Source of the DNA: Halomonas korlensis
GTDB lineage: Bacteria; Pseudomonadota; Gammaproteobacteria; Pseudomonadales; Halomonadaceae
DNA length: 64,000 nucleotides
Reading direction: 5' to 3'
Assembly: GCF_900116705.1 (NCBI RefSeq)
Contig: NZ_FPBP01000006.1
Location: 124,001 to 188,000, forward strand
A model generated the notes under the pieces. It saw only the letters and a program-made list of their open reading frames with translations. It was not told where the DNA came from and did no database searches. Positions within the stretch are counted from its first letter, which is position 1, and each line of letters opens with the position of its first letter. Below are positions 1 through 9,331 of this stretch, one piece after another. The translations under genes and the position numbers were made by a program.

Positions 1-896
1 ACCATTTCGAGCAGGGTGGCGATGCCGCGGCCCGGCTCGCCGATCGGTTCCGCCCAGGCGCCGCGATATTCGATCTCCGCCGAGGCATTGGCACGATTGC
101 CGCACTTGTCCTTTAGGCGTTGCAGTTCGATGGGGTTGCGCTGGCCATCCGGCGTGAAGCGCGGGACCAGAAAACAGCCAAGTCCGGCATCGCTCCGGGC
201 AAGCGTCAGGAAAGCATCGGACATCGGCGCGCTGCAGAACCACTTGTGGCCGATGAGTCGCCAGCCGTCGCTGTCCGGTTCGGCACGCGTGCTGATGGCC
301 CGCAGATCGCTGCCGCCCTGCTTCTCGGTCATCGCCATGCCGAAGGTCAGGCCGCTCTTGTCGCTGGCGGGAATTGCGCGGGGGTCATAGTCCCAGGCCA
401 GCAGCCCTGGCGCCCAGCGGGCATGCACGACGGTCGAATGGCGAAGCACCGGCATGGCAGCGTGGGTCATGGTGATCGGGCAGCAGAAGCCCGGTTCGGC
501 CTGGGTGAGCAGGTAGAGCGCGGCGACGTGGGCCTGGTGGCCGCCGCAGCCCTCTTCCTGCCAGGCCACGGCGTGCCAGCCATGGTCGATGGCCAGGTGC
601 ATCAGCTCATGGTAGGCGGGGTGATAGCTCACTTCGTCGAGTCGCCGGCCATAAGCGTCGAAGGCCCTCAGCACCGGCGGGTGGCGGTCGGCTGCCTGGC
701 CAAGTTCGCGCACGCGGGCGCTGCCGGCCTCCTCGCCGAGGGCGGCGAGTCGCTGGGCGACCCACTGCGGGGCGTCGCGGGCGAGCGCTTCCTGCAGGGG
801 CAGGTCCGCTGCCAGCAGGTCGCGGTCGCCGCTGACATCGGGCTGGTTATCCACCTCATGCGTGCCCTGGCGTGAGCGGGGCGCCTGGTCGGCCAT
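1..896 (-). CDS. AidB-like acyl-CoA dehydrogenase (5' part, cut by window edge)
   Basis: The reading frame starts at the ATG at 896 on the minus strand, behind a GGAGGT ribosome site at 903-908, and stays open to the left window edge, giving 298 codons of a protein that in this family is about 550 residues long. I see the AidB/isovaleryl-type signatures MTEKQGGSDLR (FAD-binding middle domain), HKWFCSAPMSDAF and LKDKCGNRANASAE. Members are flavoproteins of the acyl-CoA dehydrogenase superfamily; E. coli AidB protects DNA against alkylation, but many relatives have unknown substrates. The C-terminal helical domain with the catalytic base lies outside the window. Divergent from the Nudix gene that follows. 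Family call firm; substrate unknown. Confidence 0.88.
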   Translation of the reverse strand, partial: MADQAPRSRQGTHEVDNQPDVSGDRDLLAADLPLQEALARDAPQWVAQRLAALGEEAGSARVRELGQAADRHPPVLRAFDAYGRRLDEVSYHPAYHELMHLAIDHGWHAVAWQEEGCGGHQAHVAALYLLTQAEPGFCCPITMTHAAMPVLRHSTVVHARWAPGLLAWDYDPRAIPASDKSGLTFGMAMTEKQGGSDLRAISTRAEPDSDGWRLIGHKWFCSAPMSDAFLTLARSDAGLGCFLVPRFTPDGQRNPIELQRLKDKCGNRANASAEIEYRGAWAEPIGEPGRGIATLLEM

Positions 897-1069
897 GGGG
901 AAACCTCCGACGGTGGTGCGCTTGTCTGAGCATGGTCGGCGCTATCCCAACGGTCAACGTAGCCAGCGGTCAACGTGGCAAACCAACGTGGAGAGCGGGG
1001 CAGGAGACGCACTAGGTGACGTGCCAGGCGCGACTGGTTAGGCTGAAGGCCTTTTACCGGGAGGCTCTC

Positions 1070-1618
1070 ATGACCGCCGACATCTCCTTGCCCGCGTCGC
1101 TGCCGCGCCCGCATATCGCCGATGAACGCATCCAGCTGGTGGACGCGCGCAATCGCCCCTGCGGCAGCGCCATGCGGGCGACGATGCGGCGTTTTCGGTG
1201 CTGGCATCGCGCCACCTATATCGTGGTGCGCAACCGGCGGGGCGAGCTCTGTGTGCAGCGACGCACCTTGACCAAGGAAGTCTTCCCCGGTGGCCTCGAT
1301 CTGGCTGCTGGTGGCGTGGTGGGGGCTGGCGAAGCGGTGCACGTGGCGGCGCGCCGCGAGCTTGCCGAGGAGCTCGGCGTCAACCATGCCCCGCTGCGCC
1401 ACGTGCTGGAATTCGTGCATGCCGAGGGCGGCCATCACATCTTCGGCAGCGTCTTTGTGGTCGAGCATGACGGGCCGCTCGTACTGCAGGCGGAAGAGGT
1501 GGCCGAGGCCTTCTGGCTGTCGCCGGAAGACGCCCTGGCGCTTGAAGGCGTGACGCCGGATACCCGCCAGGCCGTGATGGCGCTGGACGAGACCGGCGCT
1601 CTCGCGGTGGCGCCATGA
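1070..1618 (+). CDS. yfcD: Nudix hydrolase, YfcD-like
   Basis: 182 residues. A perfect Nudix box G-x5-E-x7-R-E-L-x-E-E-L-G is visible (GVVGAGE ... RRELAEELGV), which binds the catalytic metal and cleaves nucleoside-diphosphate-linked substrates. The opening, with the phrase RATYIVVRNRRGELCVQRR, matches the E. coli YfcD group rather than MutT. The true substrate of YfcD-type enzymes is not settled. I chose the ATG at 1070 because GGGAGG lies just upstream; an in-frame GTG/ATG-like extension to 1016 has no ribosome site. The stop codon overlaps the start of the MoxR gene (ATGA), so the two are probably cotranslated, an unusual pairing. Confidence 0.85.
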   Translation: MTADISLPASLPRPHIADERIQLVDARNRPCGSAMRATMRRFRCWHRATYIVVRNRRGELCVQRRTLTKEVFPGGLDLAAGGVVGAGEAVHVAARRELAEELGVNHAPLRHVLEFVHAEGGHHIFGSVFVVEHDGPLVLQAEEVAEAFWLSPEDALALEGVTPDTRQAVMALDETGALAVAP

Positions 1619-2598
1619 ATCGCCAGGCGAAGGGGGAGAGCACGTTGCGGCAGCAGAGCAGGGCGCGAGATGAGGATCCAGCACGGCTCGAGAGTCTGGC
1701 ACCAGTAGTGGCCGCGCTCGAGGCGGTGGTGCTCGGCAAGCCGCATGAAGTACGCCTGGCGCTGTGCTGCCTGCTGTGTCGCGGGCATCTGTTGATCGAG
1801 GACCTGCCGGGACTCGGCAAGACCACGCTGGCCCAGGCGCTGGCGAGAGTCACCGGGCTGGACATGCAGCGCCTGCAGTTCACCAGCGACCTCCTGCCCG
1901 CCGACGTGCTGGGCGTTTCAGTGTTCGATCCCCGCGAGGTGTGCTTCCGCTTTCATCCCGGGCCGGTCTTCCACGGCTTGGTGCTGGCCGACGAGATCAA
2001 CCGCGCCACCCCCAAGACCCAGAGCGCGCTGCTCGAGGCCATGGAGGAGGGCAAGGTGACGGTGGAAGGCGAGACCCGGGCGCTTCCCGACCCCTTCTTC
2101 GTCATCGCCACCCAGAACCCGCAAGAGCAGGCGGGCACGTTCGCCTTGCCGGAGTCGCAACTCGACCGCTTCCTGATGCGTCTGTCGCTGGGCTACCCCA
2201 ACCCGGCGGCGGAGCGCGAGATACTGCGCGGCAATGCCGGCCGGGTGAAGCTCGAGTCGCTGCCGGCGCTGTTCAATGCCGAGCGCATGCGGGCCTGGCA
2301 AGCGCGGCTGGCCGGGGTTCATGTCGCCGAGGCGCTGCTCGATTACGTGCAGGCGCTGGCGGCGGCCAGCCGGGAACATCCCGAGCTGGCCTGGGGCCTC
2401 TCCACCCGCGGCGTGCTGGCGCTGCTTCAGGCCGCGCGGGGCTGGGCGTTGCTGGCGGGGCGCGACCATGTGCTGCCGGAGGATGTCCAGGCGGTCTGGG
2501 TGCCGGTCACCGGGCATCGCCTGAGCAGTGGCCCGCGCGAGGAAGGCGAGGCGCTGGCGCGCCATCTGCTCGCCCGCGTGTCGGTAATGTCGGGATGA
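1615..2598 (+). CDS. MoxR-family AAA+ ATPase
   Basis: 327 residues. Walker A (LPGLGKTTLAQAL), Walker B (LVLADEINRA) and a sensor region (VIATQNP) are all present, followed by the C-terminal lid. MoxR ATPases act as chaperones that mature or activate partner proteins, usually together with a DUF58 protein and, as here, a transglutaminase-like membrane protein. It starts in the ATGA overlap with the Nudix gene and is followed after 15 bp by the DUF58 gene. Partner substrate is not known. Confidence 0.93.
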   Translation: MNRQAKGESTLRQQSRARDEDPARLESLAPVVAALEAVVLGKPHEVRLALCCLLCRGHLLIEDLPGLGKTTLAQALARVTGLDMQRLQFTSDLLPADVLGVSVFDPREVCFRFHPGPVFHGLVLADEINRATPKTQSALLEAMEEGKVTVEGETRALPDPFFVIATQNPQEQAGTFALPESQLDRFLMRLSLGYPNPAAEREILRGNAGRVKLESLPALFNAERMRAWQARLAGVHVAEALLDYVQALAAASREHPELAWGLSTRGVLALLQAARGWALLAGRDHVLPEDVQAVWVPVTGHRLSSGPREEGEALARHLLARVSVMSG

Positions 2599-2613
2599 TG
2601 GCGTGGGCTTTTT

Positions 2614-3594
2614 ATGTCGCGTAGTAAGGCGCGTACTGAGGCCCATGCCGGGACCGACGCGGCGCCCGGTAAGCGCCTGCGTCGGCGCCTGTTCCGCCGC
2701 CTGACGGCGCCAATGGCCAGACCGCTTCCCCAGCGCCGGCTGTTCCTGCTGCCGACCCGCTTCGGGCTGGGCTGGATGGTGCTGGTCGTGGTGCTGCTGC
2801 TGTTCGGGATCAATTACCAGAACAGCCTGGCCTACGGGCTGGCCTTCTGGCTGTTTGCCCTCGGCGCGGTGGCGTTGCTGCGCGGCTGGCGTAACCTGCT
2901 TGGTGTGAAGATGACACTGCGCCTGCCCCGCGAGGTGTTCGCCGGCGGCGAGGCGCGGCTCGGGGTGATTCTCGAGGCCAGCCGGCCGCGCACCGCCCTC
3001 GAGGTGCATGGCGCCGCTGCGATGGCTAGTGTCGACCTGCCCGACGGCCGTGGCGAGACCGTCCTGGCGTTGCCCGCTCCCCGGCGCGGTCGGCAGCGCC
3101 TGCCGATGCTGCGCTTGCAGAGTCGCTGGCCGCTGGGGCTGGTGCGCGTGGTGGCCTGGCTCGAAACCGCCGAGACGCTATGGGTCTATCCGCAGCCGCT
3201 GGAGCTCGAGGCCGCGCATTATCGTCAGGCGGGGCAGGGCCGCGAGGAGAGCGACTTCGCCGGGCTGCGCCGTGCAGTACCCGGCGACAGCCCCACGCGG
3301 CTGGCCTGGAAACAATGGAGCCGCACCGGCGTGCTGGCCGCCAAGACATTCCAAGCGCCGCCGCGCCAGCAGCTCTGGCTTGACTACGCTACCTGCCGGG
3401 GCGACCTCGAGCGCCGCCTGTCGGTGCTCTGCGCTCGCGTGCTGGCGCATCATCGCGCCGGCGACCGCTTCGGCCTACGCCTGCCGGGCTTGACCCTGCC
3501 CCAGGGTGAAGGCGCGAGCCAGCGCCGCGCCGCCCTCGACGCACTGGCCCGCTTCCCGCCGTCCGACGCCATCCGTCAGGGTTTGCCCACGTGA
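2614..3594 (+). CDS. DUF58 domain membrane protein (MoxR partner)
   Basis: 326 residues. After an arginine-rich N-terminus there are two closely spaced membrane segments (about residues 48-90), then a soluble part with the DUF58 core RRAVPGDSPTRLAWKQWSRT, which corresponds to the usual Y-x-x-G-D-x-x-R-x-I-x-W-x-x-S pattern. DUF58 proteins carry a vWA-like domain and are nearly always encoded with MoxR ATPases. No clear ribosome site precedes the ATG at 2614; another in-frame ATG at 2713 would remove the basic leader. The stop overlaps the start of tgpA by 4 bp. Confidence 0.88.
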   Translation: MSRSKARTEAHAGTDAAPGKRLRRRLFRRLTAPMARPLPQRRLFLLPTRFGLGWMVLVVVLLLFGINYQNSLAYGLAFWLFALGAVALLRGWRNLLGVKMTLRLPREVFAGGEARLGVILEASRPRTALEVHGAAAMASVDLPDGRGETVLALPAPRRGRQRLPMLRLQSRWPLGLVRVVAWLETAETLWVYPQPLELEAAHYRQAGQGREESDFAGLRRAVPGDSPTRLAWKQWSRTGVLAAKTFQAPPRQQLWLDYATCRGDLERRLSVLCARVLAHHRAGDRFGLRLPGLTLPQGEGASQRRAALDALARFPPSDAIRQGLPT

Positions 3595-5711
3595 TCGGGC
3601 GGCGTATCGAGTTGCGTGCCATTCCGGAGCCGGCGGTACTGGCCGACGGCCGGGCGCTGGGCAACGCCATGCTGCGCCAGCTGTTTATCGGCCAGTGCCT
3701 GATCCTGGCGCTGCACCTGGCGTGGATGCCGCTCTGGCTGATCGCGCTTGCCGCCGCCGTGGCGGGCCATCGCTACCTGCAGTTGTGCGGCCGCTTGCCG
3801 CGGGCGGGGCTCGTGCTGCGCCTGACGGCGGTGGCTGGGCTGCTGGCGGCGTTGTGGCTGGAGTACGGCATCCTGTATGGCATGCAGGGGCTGATCGGGC
3901 TGTTGATCGGGGTCTACCTGCTCAAGCTGCTCGAGACCCACGACCGCCGCGATGCCCGGGTGGTGGTGCTGATCGGCATGGTCGCGACCGCCTCGGCGTT
4001 TCTGCATGACCAGGGCATTCCCATGGCGGTGGGCGCCTTGCTGATGCTGGGCTGGCAGGTGCAATCGCTGGTCCGGCTGGCCGGGGCGGGCAGTGCGGCC
4101 AGCGCCTGGCGCGAGACGGCCTGGCTGCTGGGGCTTTCGGCGCCGCTGATGGTGGCGCTGTTCGTCGGCGTGCCGAGGCTCGGGCCGCTGTGGGCGATGC
4201 CGCAGCTGGACAGGGCCTCCACTGGGCTGACCGACGAGATCGCACCGGGCGACATCGCCGCGCTCTCGCGCAGCGACGCCCGCGCCTTCCGGGCGCGTTT
4301 CAGGGGGCGCGAGCCCACGGTCAGCGAGCGCTACTGGCGGGTCTACACGCTGACGCACTTCGATGGCGTGCGCTGGTCGCGGGTCACGCCCCAGGCGCTG
4401 TCGGCGACCCTGGCACGCCCCCTCGCGGATTTCATGCGCGAGGGGCGGCGTTCCCCCTGGCAGGACGAAAACGACCCGCCGCGCTTTACCGCCGAGCTGT
4501 TGCTCGAGCCCGACAGCCGTCCCTGGCGCCCCTCGCTGGGCACGCCGCTGGCCACCGACAGCCGCCAGCGTTATCTGGCCGACGGCACGCTGGAGGGACG
4601 CGCGCCGCTGTCGTCGCGCACTCTGCTGACGGTCGAAAGCAGCGGGCAGGCGCCGGCCCACGCCGACCCCGCCGGAGCGGCCTTTCATGCCATGCTGCCG
4701 CCGCGGGGCAACCCGCGCACCCGCGAACTCGCCGAGCGGCTGTGGCGCGAAAGCGGCGGTGATACACGTGTTTATCTCGGGCGGGTGATGGCGCGCTTCG
4801 GCGAGGCGCCGTTTCGCTACACACTCTCGCCCCCGCGGCTGGGTTCCCGCGATCGCGTCGACGAATTCCTCTTCGAGAGCCGCGCCGGCTACTGTACCCA
4901 CTACGCCTCTGCCGCGGCGGTGATGGCCAGGGCGGTGGGCATTCCGGCGCGTATCGTGGCCGGCTTTCTGGGCGGCGAGCGACACCCGGATGGCCATTTT
5001 ACGGTGCGCGACTACGATGCCCATGCCTGGGTCGAGGTGTGGCTCGAGGGTGGCTGGCAGCGCCTTGACCCAACCGCAGCGATCGCCCCTGAGCGCATCG
5101 AGCAGGGCCCCCAGGCAGTTCGCGATGGTCGGGAGCGATTCCTGGCCGATGCGCCTTTCTCGCCACTGCGCCTGCGCGAGCTGGGCTGGGCCAACCCGCT
5201 GCGATTGGCGTGGGAGCGGCTGGAATATCGCTGGCAGCGCGGTGTGATCGGCTATCAGCGCGGTGCCCGCGGCGAGCTCCTGGCGCGCCTGGCGAATGGT
5301 TGGCAGGCGGTTCGGGCCTGGCTCGTCGAGGTGGCATCGGGGCGGGGCCTGGCGGCGAGCCTGCTGGGTCTTATGAACATCGCAGCAGGCACGGTGGCAG
5401 CGGCGTGGCTGGGCAGGCGGATGTGGCGTCGCTGGCGGCTCGATCGTGACGCGCGGGCCCAGTTGCTGGCGCTCCAAGCCTGGCTGGAACGGCGCGGCCT
5501 CGAGTCGCTGCCGGGGGAGTCGCCGGCGAGCCACCTGCGGCGGCTGGCGCCCCGCGCCGGGGCGGCGGGTCCGGCACTCGAGGACTGCGCCCATCACGCC
5601 GAGCGGCTGCTTTATGCGCCGCTAGACGAGGCCGAACGCCGCCAGCGCCACCGCCAACTGGCCGTGCGTGTCGCCGAGGTGCAACGACGGCTGCGAAGGC
5701 GTCGGGCATGA
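3591..5711 (+). CDS. tgpA: TgpA-like membrane transglutaminase (DUF3488 / transglutaminase core / DUF4129)
   Basis: 706 residues, the normal size for the TgpA family. The N-terminal 190 residues form about six membrane segments (DUF3488). The periplasmic domain carries the transglutaminase/papain-like triad: Cys435 in AGYCTHYASAAAV, His478 in DYDAHAWVEV and Asp493 in RLDPTAAI. A last membrane segment near residues 590-610 precedes a short DUF4129-like cytoplasmic tail. In Pseudomonas aeruginosa TgpA is reported to be essential, with an unknown substrate. It starts with GTG inside the end of the DUF58 gene, completing a MoxR-DUF58-TgpA operon. Confidence 0.9.
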   Translation: MIGRRIELRAIPEPAVLADGRALGNAMLRQLFIGQCLILALHLAWMPLWLIALAAAVAGHRYLQLCGRLPRAGLVLRLTAVAGLLAALWLEYGILYGMQGLIGLLIGVYLLKLLETHDRRDARVVVLIGMVATASAFLHDQGIPMAVGALLMLGWQVQSLVRLAGAGSAASAWRETAWLLGLSAPLMVALFVGVPRLGPLWAMPQLDRASTGLTDEIAPGDIAALSRSDARAFRARFRGREPTVSERYWRVYTLTHFDGVRWSRVTPQALSATLARPLADFMREGRRSPWQDENDPPRFTAELLLEPDSRPWRPSLGTPLATDSRQRYLADGTLEGRAPLSSRTLLTVESSGQAPAHADPAGAAFHAMLPPRGNPRTRELAERLWRESGGDTRVYLGRVMARFGEAPFRYTLSPPRLGSRDRVDEFLFESRAGYCTHYASAAAVMARAVGIPARIVAGFLGGERHPDGHFTVRDYDAHAWVEVWLEGGWQRLDPTAAIAPERIEQGPQAVRDGRERFLADAPFSPLRLRELGWANPLRLAWERLEYRWQRGVIGYQRGARGELLARLANGWQAVRAWLVEVASGRGLAASLLGLMNIAAGTVAAAWLGRRMWRRWRLDRDARAQLLALQAWLERRGLESLPGESPASHLRRLAPRAGAAGPALEDCAHHAERLLYAPLDEAERRQRHRQLAVRVAEVQRRLRRRRA

Positions 5712-5786
5712 CGATGCATCGCCTCGGACTGGCGTCCGGCGCGACAGCGTGGCATCTTGAAGTAAAACGACTATGAAGGCGCGCGC

Positions 5787-6272
5787 ATGTCCATTCACGA
5801 TCACCAATGCCGCACCGCCCAGGGTGAACCCTTCAACTTCGGCGCGCTGCGCGGCCAGGTACTGCTCATCGTCAACGTCGCCAGCCGTTGCGGCTTTACC
5901 CCTCAGCTCAAGGACCTCGAGCGGCTCTATGTGCGCTATCGTGACCGTGGCTTCACCGTGCTGGGGTTCCCTTGCAATCAGTTCGCCCGCCAGTCGCCGG
6001 AGTCGGCGCTGGATTTCTGCGATTTCAGCGTGCGGGAGTACCGCGTCACGTTTCCGCTGATGGAAAAGGTCAAGGTCAACGGACCGGGCGCACATCCGCT
6101 GTTTGAAGAACTCAAGCGTGAGGCGCCGGGCGTGCTGGGTACCGGCATGATCAAGTGGAACTTTACCAAGTTTCTGGTTGGGCGCGACGGGCGGGTAATC
6201 CGCCGCTTCTCGCCGCGTGACGGCGAGCTGGAACTGCGCGAGGCGCTGGAGCTTGCCCTCGACGAGACTTGA
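5787..6272 (+). CDS. Glutathione peroxidase family protein
   Basis: 161 residues, typical of bacterial GPx. The peroxidatic cysteine is Cys35 (NVASRCGFTP), with Gln65 (GFPCNQF) and Trp124/Asn125 (KWNFTKFLV) completing the catalytic tetrad. It reduces hydroperoxides; most bacterial Cys-type members use thioredoxin rather than glutathione. The usual NQFGGQEP motif is altered to NQFARQSPE. GAAGG lies 8 bp upstream of the ATG. It converges with the small DUF7079-like gene, with only 10 bp between their stops. Confidence 0.92.
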   Translation: MSIHDHQCRTAQGEPFNFGALRGQVLLIVNVASRCGFTPQLKDLERLYVRYRDRGFTVLGFPCNQFARQSPESALDFCDFSVREYRVTFPLMEKVKVNGPGAHPLFEELKREAPGVLGTGMIKWNFTKFLVGRDGRVIRRFSPRDGELELREALELALDET

Positions 6273-6282
6273 GCGCCGGACT

Positions 6283-6669
6283 TCAGGGCATCTCGCCGCG
6301 TTCCACCATCAGGCGGGCCATCAGCTCGTTCCAGCGATGCCGGGTCATCATGGTGGTCAATCCCGAGAACAGCATCCAGCTCTTGCGACGCCAGCCCTTG
6401 AGGCGCAGGTTGTGGGCTACCAACTGCTTCATCAGCTTGTAGTCGTCGAAGGCTCGCCATTCCCCCGCCACCGACATCTGCTGGCGTGACAGCACCGGCG
6501 CGAGCTCCAGGCGAAACACCCATTCGAGTTGCTGCAGGGTAAGATCGTGACGCTGGATGACCGCGATCATGCGGGCGTAGTCGGTCTCTCGCGGTTCGCG
6601 TTCAAGCCATAGTGGGGCAAGGGCCAGCCAGAGATCGCCGCGTTCATCGACCAGGCGTTGAGCGTTCAT
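6283..6669 (-). CDS. Small conserved protein, DUF7079-like
   Basis: 128 residues. The pattern [14 protein letters not shown] ... [12 protein letters not shown] ... [11 protein letters not shown] matches, from memory, a small Pseudomonas/Halomonas family of unknown function now catalogued as DUF7079; I could not search to confirm this. No membrane segment or catalytic motif is visible. The ATG at 6669 is preceded by GGAGACCCC-type purine-rich sequence. It is divergent from fabV, so the 168-bp gap should hold both promoters. Confidence 0.7.
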   Translation of the reverse strand: MNAQRLVDERGDLWLALAPLWLEREPRETDYARMIAVIQRHDLTLQQLEWVFRLELAPVLSRQQMSVAGEWRAFDDYKLMKQLVAHNLRLKGWRRKSWMLFSGLTTMMTRHRWNELMARLMVERGEMP

Positions 6670-6837
6670 CGGGGTCTCCTGCCGTTGGTGGATATCGTCT
6701 GTGTGTCTCGAGCGCAAGGGCGGACAGTGCGCTCGTCCCTCGCTAGAATGGCACGCACGCTCATGGTAAAGCATCGGAGCACGCCGAAACATTTGAACGG
6801 GCCGCCTGCGGCCCGATCCCCAATAGTGAGGTCTGTC

Positions 6838-8064
6838 GTGATCATCAAACCCAAGGTTCGCGGATTCATCTGCACCACCACCCACCCCGTCGGCTGCGAG
6901 AAGAACGTGCTCGAGCAGATCGAGGCGACCCGTGCCCGCGGCCTGGACAAGGCGCTGACTGACGAGCAACAGCGACCGAAGAAAGTGCTGGTGATCGGGG
7001 CCTCCAGCGGTTACGGCCTGGCGGCGCGCATCACCGCGGCCTTCGGTTATGGCGCCGATACCCTGGGGGTGTTCTTCGAAAAGCCCTCGACCGAGACCAA
7101 GCCCGGCACCGCCGGCTGGTACAACTCGGCGGCCTTCGACAAGTTTGCCAAGGCCGAGGGGCGCTACAGCAAGTCGATCAACGGCGACGCCTTCTCTCAC
7201 GCGGCGCGCGACAAGGCCATCGAGCTGATCCAGCAGGATCTTGGCCAGATCGACCTGGTGGTCTACTCGCTGGCCTCGCCGGTGCGCAAACTGCCGGACA
7301 GCGGCGAGCTCAAGCGCTCGGCGCTCAAGCCGATCGGCGAAACCTACCGCGCCACGGCCATCGACACCAACAAGGACGCCATCATCGAGGCCGAGGTCGA
7401 GCCCGCCACCGAGCAGGAGATCGAGGACACCAAGGCGGTGATGGGCGGTGAGGACTGGGAGCTGTGGATCGATGCCCTGGACCGCGCCGGCGTGCTGGCG
7501 CCCGGCGCGCGCAGCGTGGCCTTCAGCTACATCGGCACCGAGATCACCTGGCCGATTTACTGGCACGGGGCGCTGGGCAAGGCCAAGGAAGACCTTGACC
7601 GCGCCGCCGGCGAGATCGACAAGCGCCTCTCGTCAAGCGGCGGGAGCGCCAACGTGGCGGTGCTCAAGTCGGTGGTGACCCAGGCCAGCGCGGCGATCCC
7701 GGTGATGCCGCTCTACATCGCCATGGTCTACAAGGTGATGAAGGAGAAGGGCCTGCACGAGGGCACCATTGACCAGCTCAACCGCCTGTTCGGCGAATGT
7801 CTCTATTCTCGCGAAGGACAGGGCAATGACTGCCGCACCGACGAGGCTCGCCGACTGCGCCTGGACGACTGGGAACTGCGCGACGATGTGCAGCAGGCCT
7901 GCAAGGACCTGTGGCCGAAGGTGACCACCGAGAACCTCTTTGCGATCACCGACTACGCGGGCTACAAGCACGACTTTCTCAAGCTGTTTGGCTTCGAGCG
8001 TGACGACGTGGACTACACGGCCGACGTGGACCCCCAGGTCGAATTCGATGTCGTAACCTTATAA
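6838..8064 (+). CDS. fabV: Enoyl-ACP reductase FabV
   Basis: 408 residues. The start [20 protein letters not shown] is diagnostic of FabV, as is the nucleotide-binding GASSGYGLA. The extended catalytic pair Tyr-x8-Lys is present as Tyr241 and Lys250 ([10 protein letters not shown]), the spacing that separates FabV from FabI (x6). It catalyses the last reduction step of fatty-acid elongation and is triclosan-tolerant in other bacteria. The GTG at 6838 matches the conserved N-terminus; a longer in-frame extension to 6658 is not conserved. A 6-bp GC hairpin (6799-6814) sits in the leader. Confidence 0.97.
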   Translation: MIIKPKVRGFICTTTHPVGCEKNVLEQIEATRARGLDKALTDEQQRPKKVLVIGASSGYGLAARITAAFGYGADTLGVFFEKPSTETKPGTAGWYNSAAFDKFAKAEGRYSKSINGDAFSHAARDKAIELIQQDLGQIDLVVYSLASPVRKLPDSGELKRSALKPIGETYRATAIDTNKDAIIEAEVEPATEQEIEDTKAVMGGEDWELWIDALDRAGVLAPGARSVAFSYIGTEITWPIYWHGALGKAKEDLDRAAGEIDKRLSSSGGSANVAVLKSVVTQASAAIPVMPLYIAMVYKVMKEKGLHEGTIDQLNRLFGECLYSREGQGNDCRTDEARRLRLDDWELRDDVQQACKDLWPKVTTENLFAITDYAGYKHDFLKLFGFERDDVDYTADVDPQVEFDVVTL

Positions 8065-8111
8065 GAGCCTGATCCGCTGCCACCGCTGAGAACAACGCTG
8101 GGGAGGTTGTG

Positions 8112-8321
8112 ATGAATACCGAGGAAAGCAAGACGCAGAAGGAAGAGCTCAAGCATCTCAAGGAAGTGAAGGAGCCGGAAGACTTCGAGCATCCCGAACC
8201 CGATGCCCGCCAGCCGGAAGCCAAGGCGCCAGCCAAGGGGTTTCAGCGCGTACTGCCGATCGTGATCGCGGTGCTGGGGATTCTGATCGCCGCCCTGTTG
8301 ATCTATGGCGTCGGCGACTGA
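8112..8321 (+). CDS. Small single-span membrane protein
   Basis: 69 residues: a highly charged, glutamate/lysine-rich N-terminal 40 residues followed by one hydrophobic segment (VLPIVIAVLGILIAALLIYG) at the very C-terminus, so a likely tail-anchored inner-membrane protein. The GGGAGG at 8101-8106 supports the ATG at 8112 over the GTG directly before it. It lies 47 bp after fabV and may be cotranscribed. I do not recognise a family. Confidence 0.7.
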   Translation: MNTEESKTQKEELKHLKEVKEPEDFEHPEPDARQPEAKAPAKGFQRVLPIVIAVLGILIAALLIYGVGD

Positions 8322-8350
8322 TCGGCGCCACCCCGTCGCAAGGCTCGCCG

Positions 8351-9292
8351 TTGACGCGGTATGTCGGCGTCGTGGTGCTGCCCGGCTTCTCGCTGCTGGC
8401 TCAGGCCTGTGCAACCGAGCCGCTGGCGGTTGCCAATCAGCTCGCCGATCGAGCGTTATATCGTCTCAGCACCTTCGCCCTCGATGAGCGGGCGGTGGCC
8501 AGCCAGTCCCGGCAGTGGCTGCTTCCCCAGGCGGGGATCGGCGAGGCGCTGGCCGGGGTCGACATGTTGTTGGTCTGCGCCCAGACGCCGTTGGCGCCAG
8601 GCGATCTGGACCGCCTGTCGGGATGGCTCAGGTGGTTGGCGGCGCGAGGCGTGGTGCTTGGCGGCATCGGGGGCGGCGTCGAGGTGCTGGCCAGGGCCGG
8701 TCTGCTGGAGGGCTATCGTGCCACGCTACCCTGGCAGCGCTTCGAGGCGGTGGCCCAGGCCTGTCCCCGCATCCATCTCTCCCGGCAGTTGTTCGAGATC
8801 GACCGCGACCGCCTGACCTGCGGCGGCGGCACGGCGGCCATGGACATGATGATGACGTTGATCGCCGCCCAGCAGGGCAGCTCCCTTGCCGAGCGAGTCT
8901 CCGAGCACTTCGTGCTGGAGCGGGTGCGCATGGGCGATGAGCCCCAGCAGGCCTCGCTGCGGGCAAGGCTCGGCCACGCCCCCGAGAGCCTGCTCGAGGC
9001 GGTGGCGCTCATGAAAGCCAATATCGAGGAGCCGCTCTCCACCCACGAACTCGGCGAGCATCTGGGTATCTCGCGACGCCAGCTGGAGCGGTTGTTCAAG
9101 AAGTATCTGCAGGCGGTACCCAGCCGCTATTATCTGAACCTGCGCCTGCAGCAGGCGCGACGGCTGTTGCGTGACAGCGACCTTCCGGCCGGCGAAATCG
9201 CGCTGGCCACGGGGTTTTCCTCGGCCGCGCATTTTTCCACGGCCTACCGCCACCATTTCGGGGTGTCGCCCCGGGAAGAGCGTTTGATGTAA
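8351..9292 (+). CDS. GlxA/ArgR-type AraC-family transcriptional regulator
   Basis: 313 residues with an N-terminal DJ-1/PfpI-like (amidotransferase-fold) sensor domain (about 1-190) and a C-terminal double helix-turn-helix AraC domain (ISRRQLERLFKKYL and IALATGFSSAAHFSTAYRHH). The C-terminal half closely resembles Pseudomonas ArgR, GbdR and CdhR, which sense arginine, glycine betaine and carnitine. Because an ast operon begins 1.8 kb downstream, an ArgR-like role is attractive, but this is inference. The frame opens with a TTG at 8351 (MTRYVGVVVLPGF); no better start is in frame. The exporter gene follows after 39 bp. Confidence 0.85.
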   Translation: MTRYVGVVVLPGFSLLAQACATEPLAVANQLADRALYRLSTFALDERAVASQSRQWLLPQAGIGEALAGVDMLLVCAQTPLAPGDLDRLSGWLRWLAARGVVLGGIGGGVEVLARAGLLEGYRATLPWQRFEAVAQACPRIHLSRQLFEIDRDRLTCGGGTAAMDMMMTLIAAQQGSSLAERVSEHFVLERVRMGDEPQQASLRARLGHAPESLLEAVALMKANIEEPLSTHELGEHLGISRRQLERLFKKYLQAVPSRYYLNLRLQQARRLLRDSDLPAGEIALATGFSSAAHFSTAYRHHFGVSPREERLM

Positions 9293-9331
9293 GGGTTGGC
9301 CACCCTCGATGCCGCAACCCAAGGAGCGCAC

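Noticed and set aside
3576..5597. Long open frame antisense to the transglutaminase gene
   Set aside because: High-GC shadow frame rich in Arg/Gln/His without any domain; the sense strand encodes a clear TgpA.
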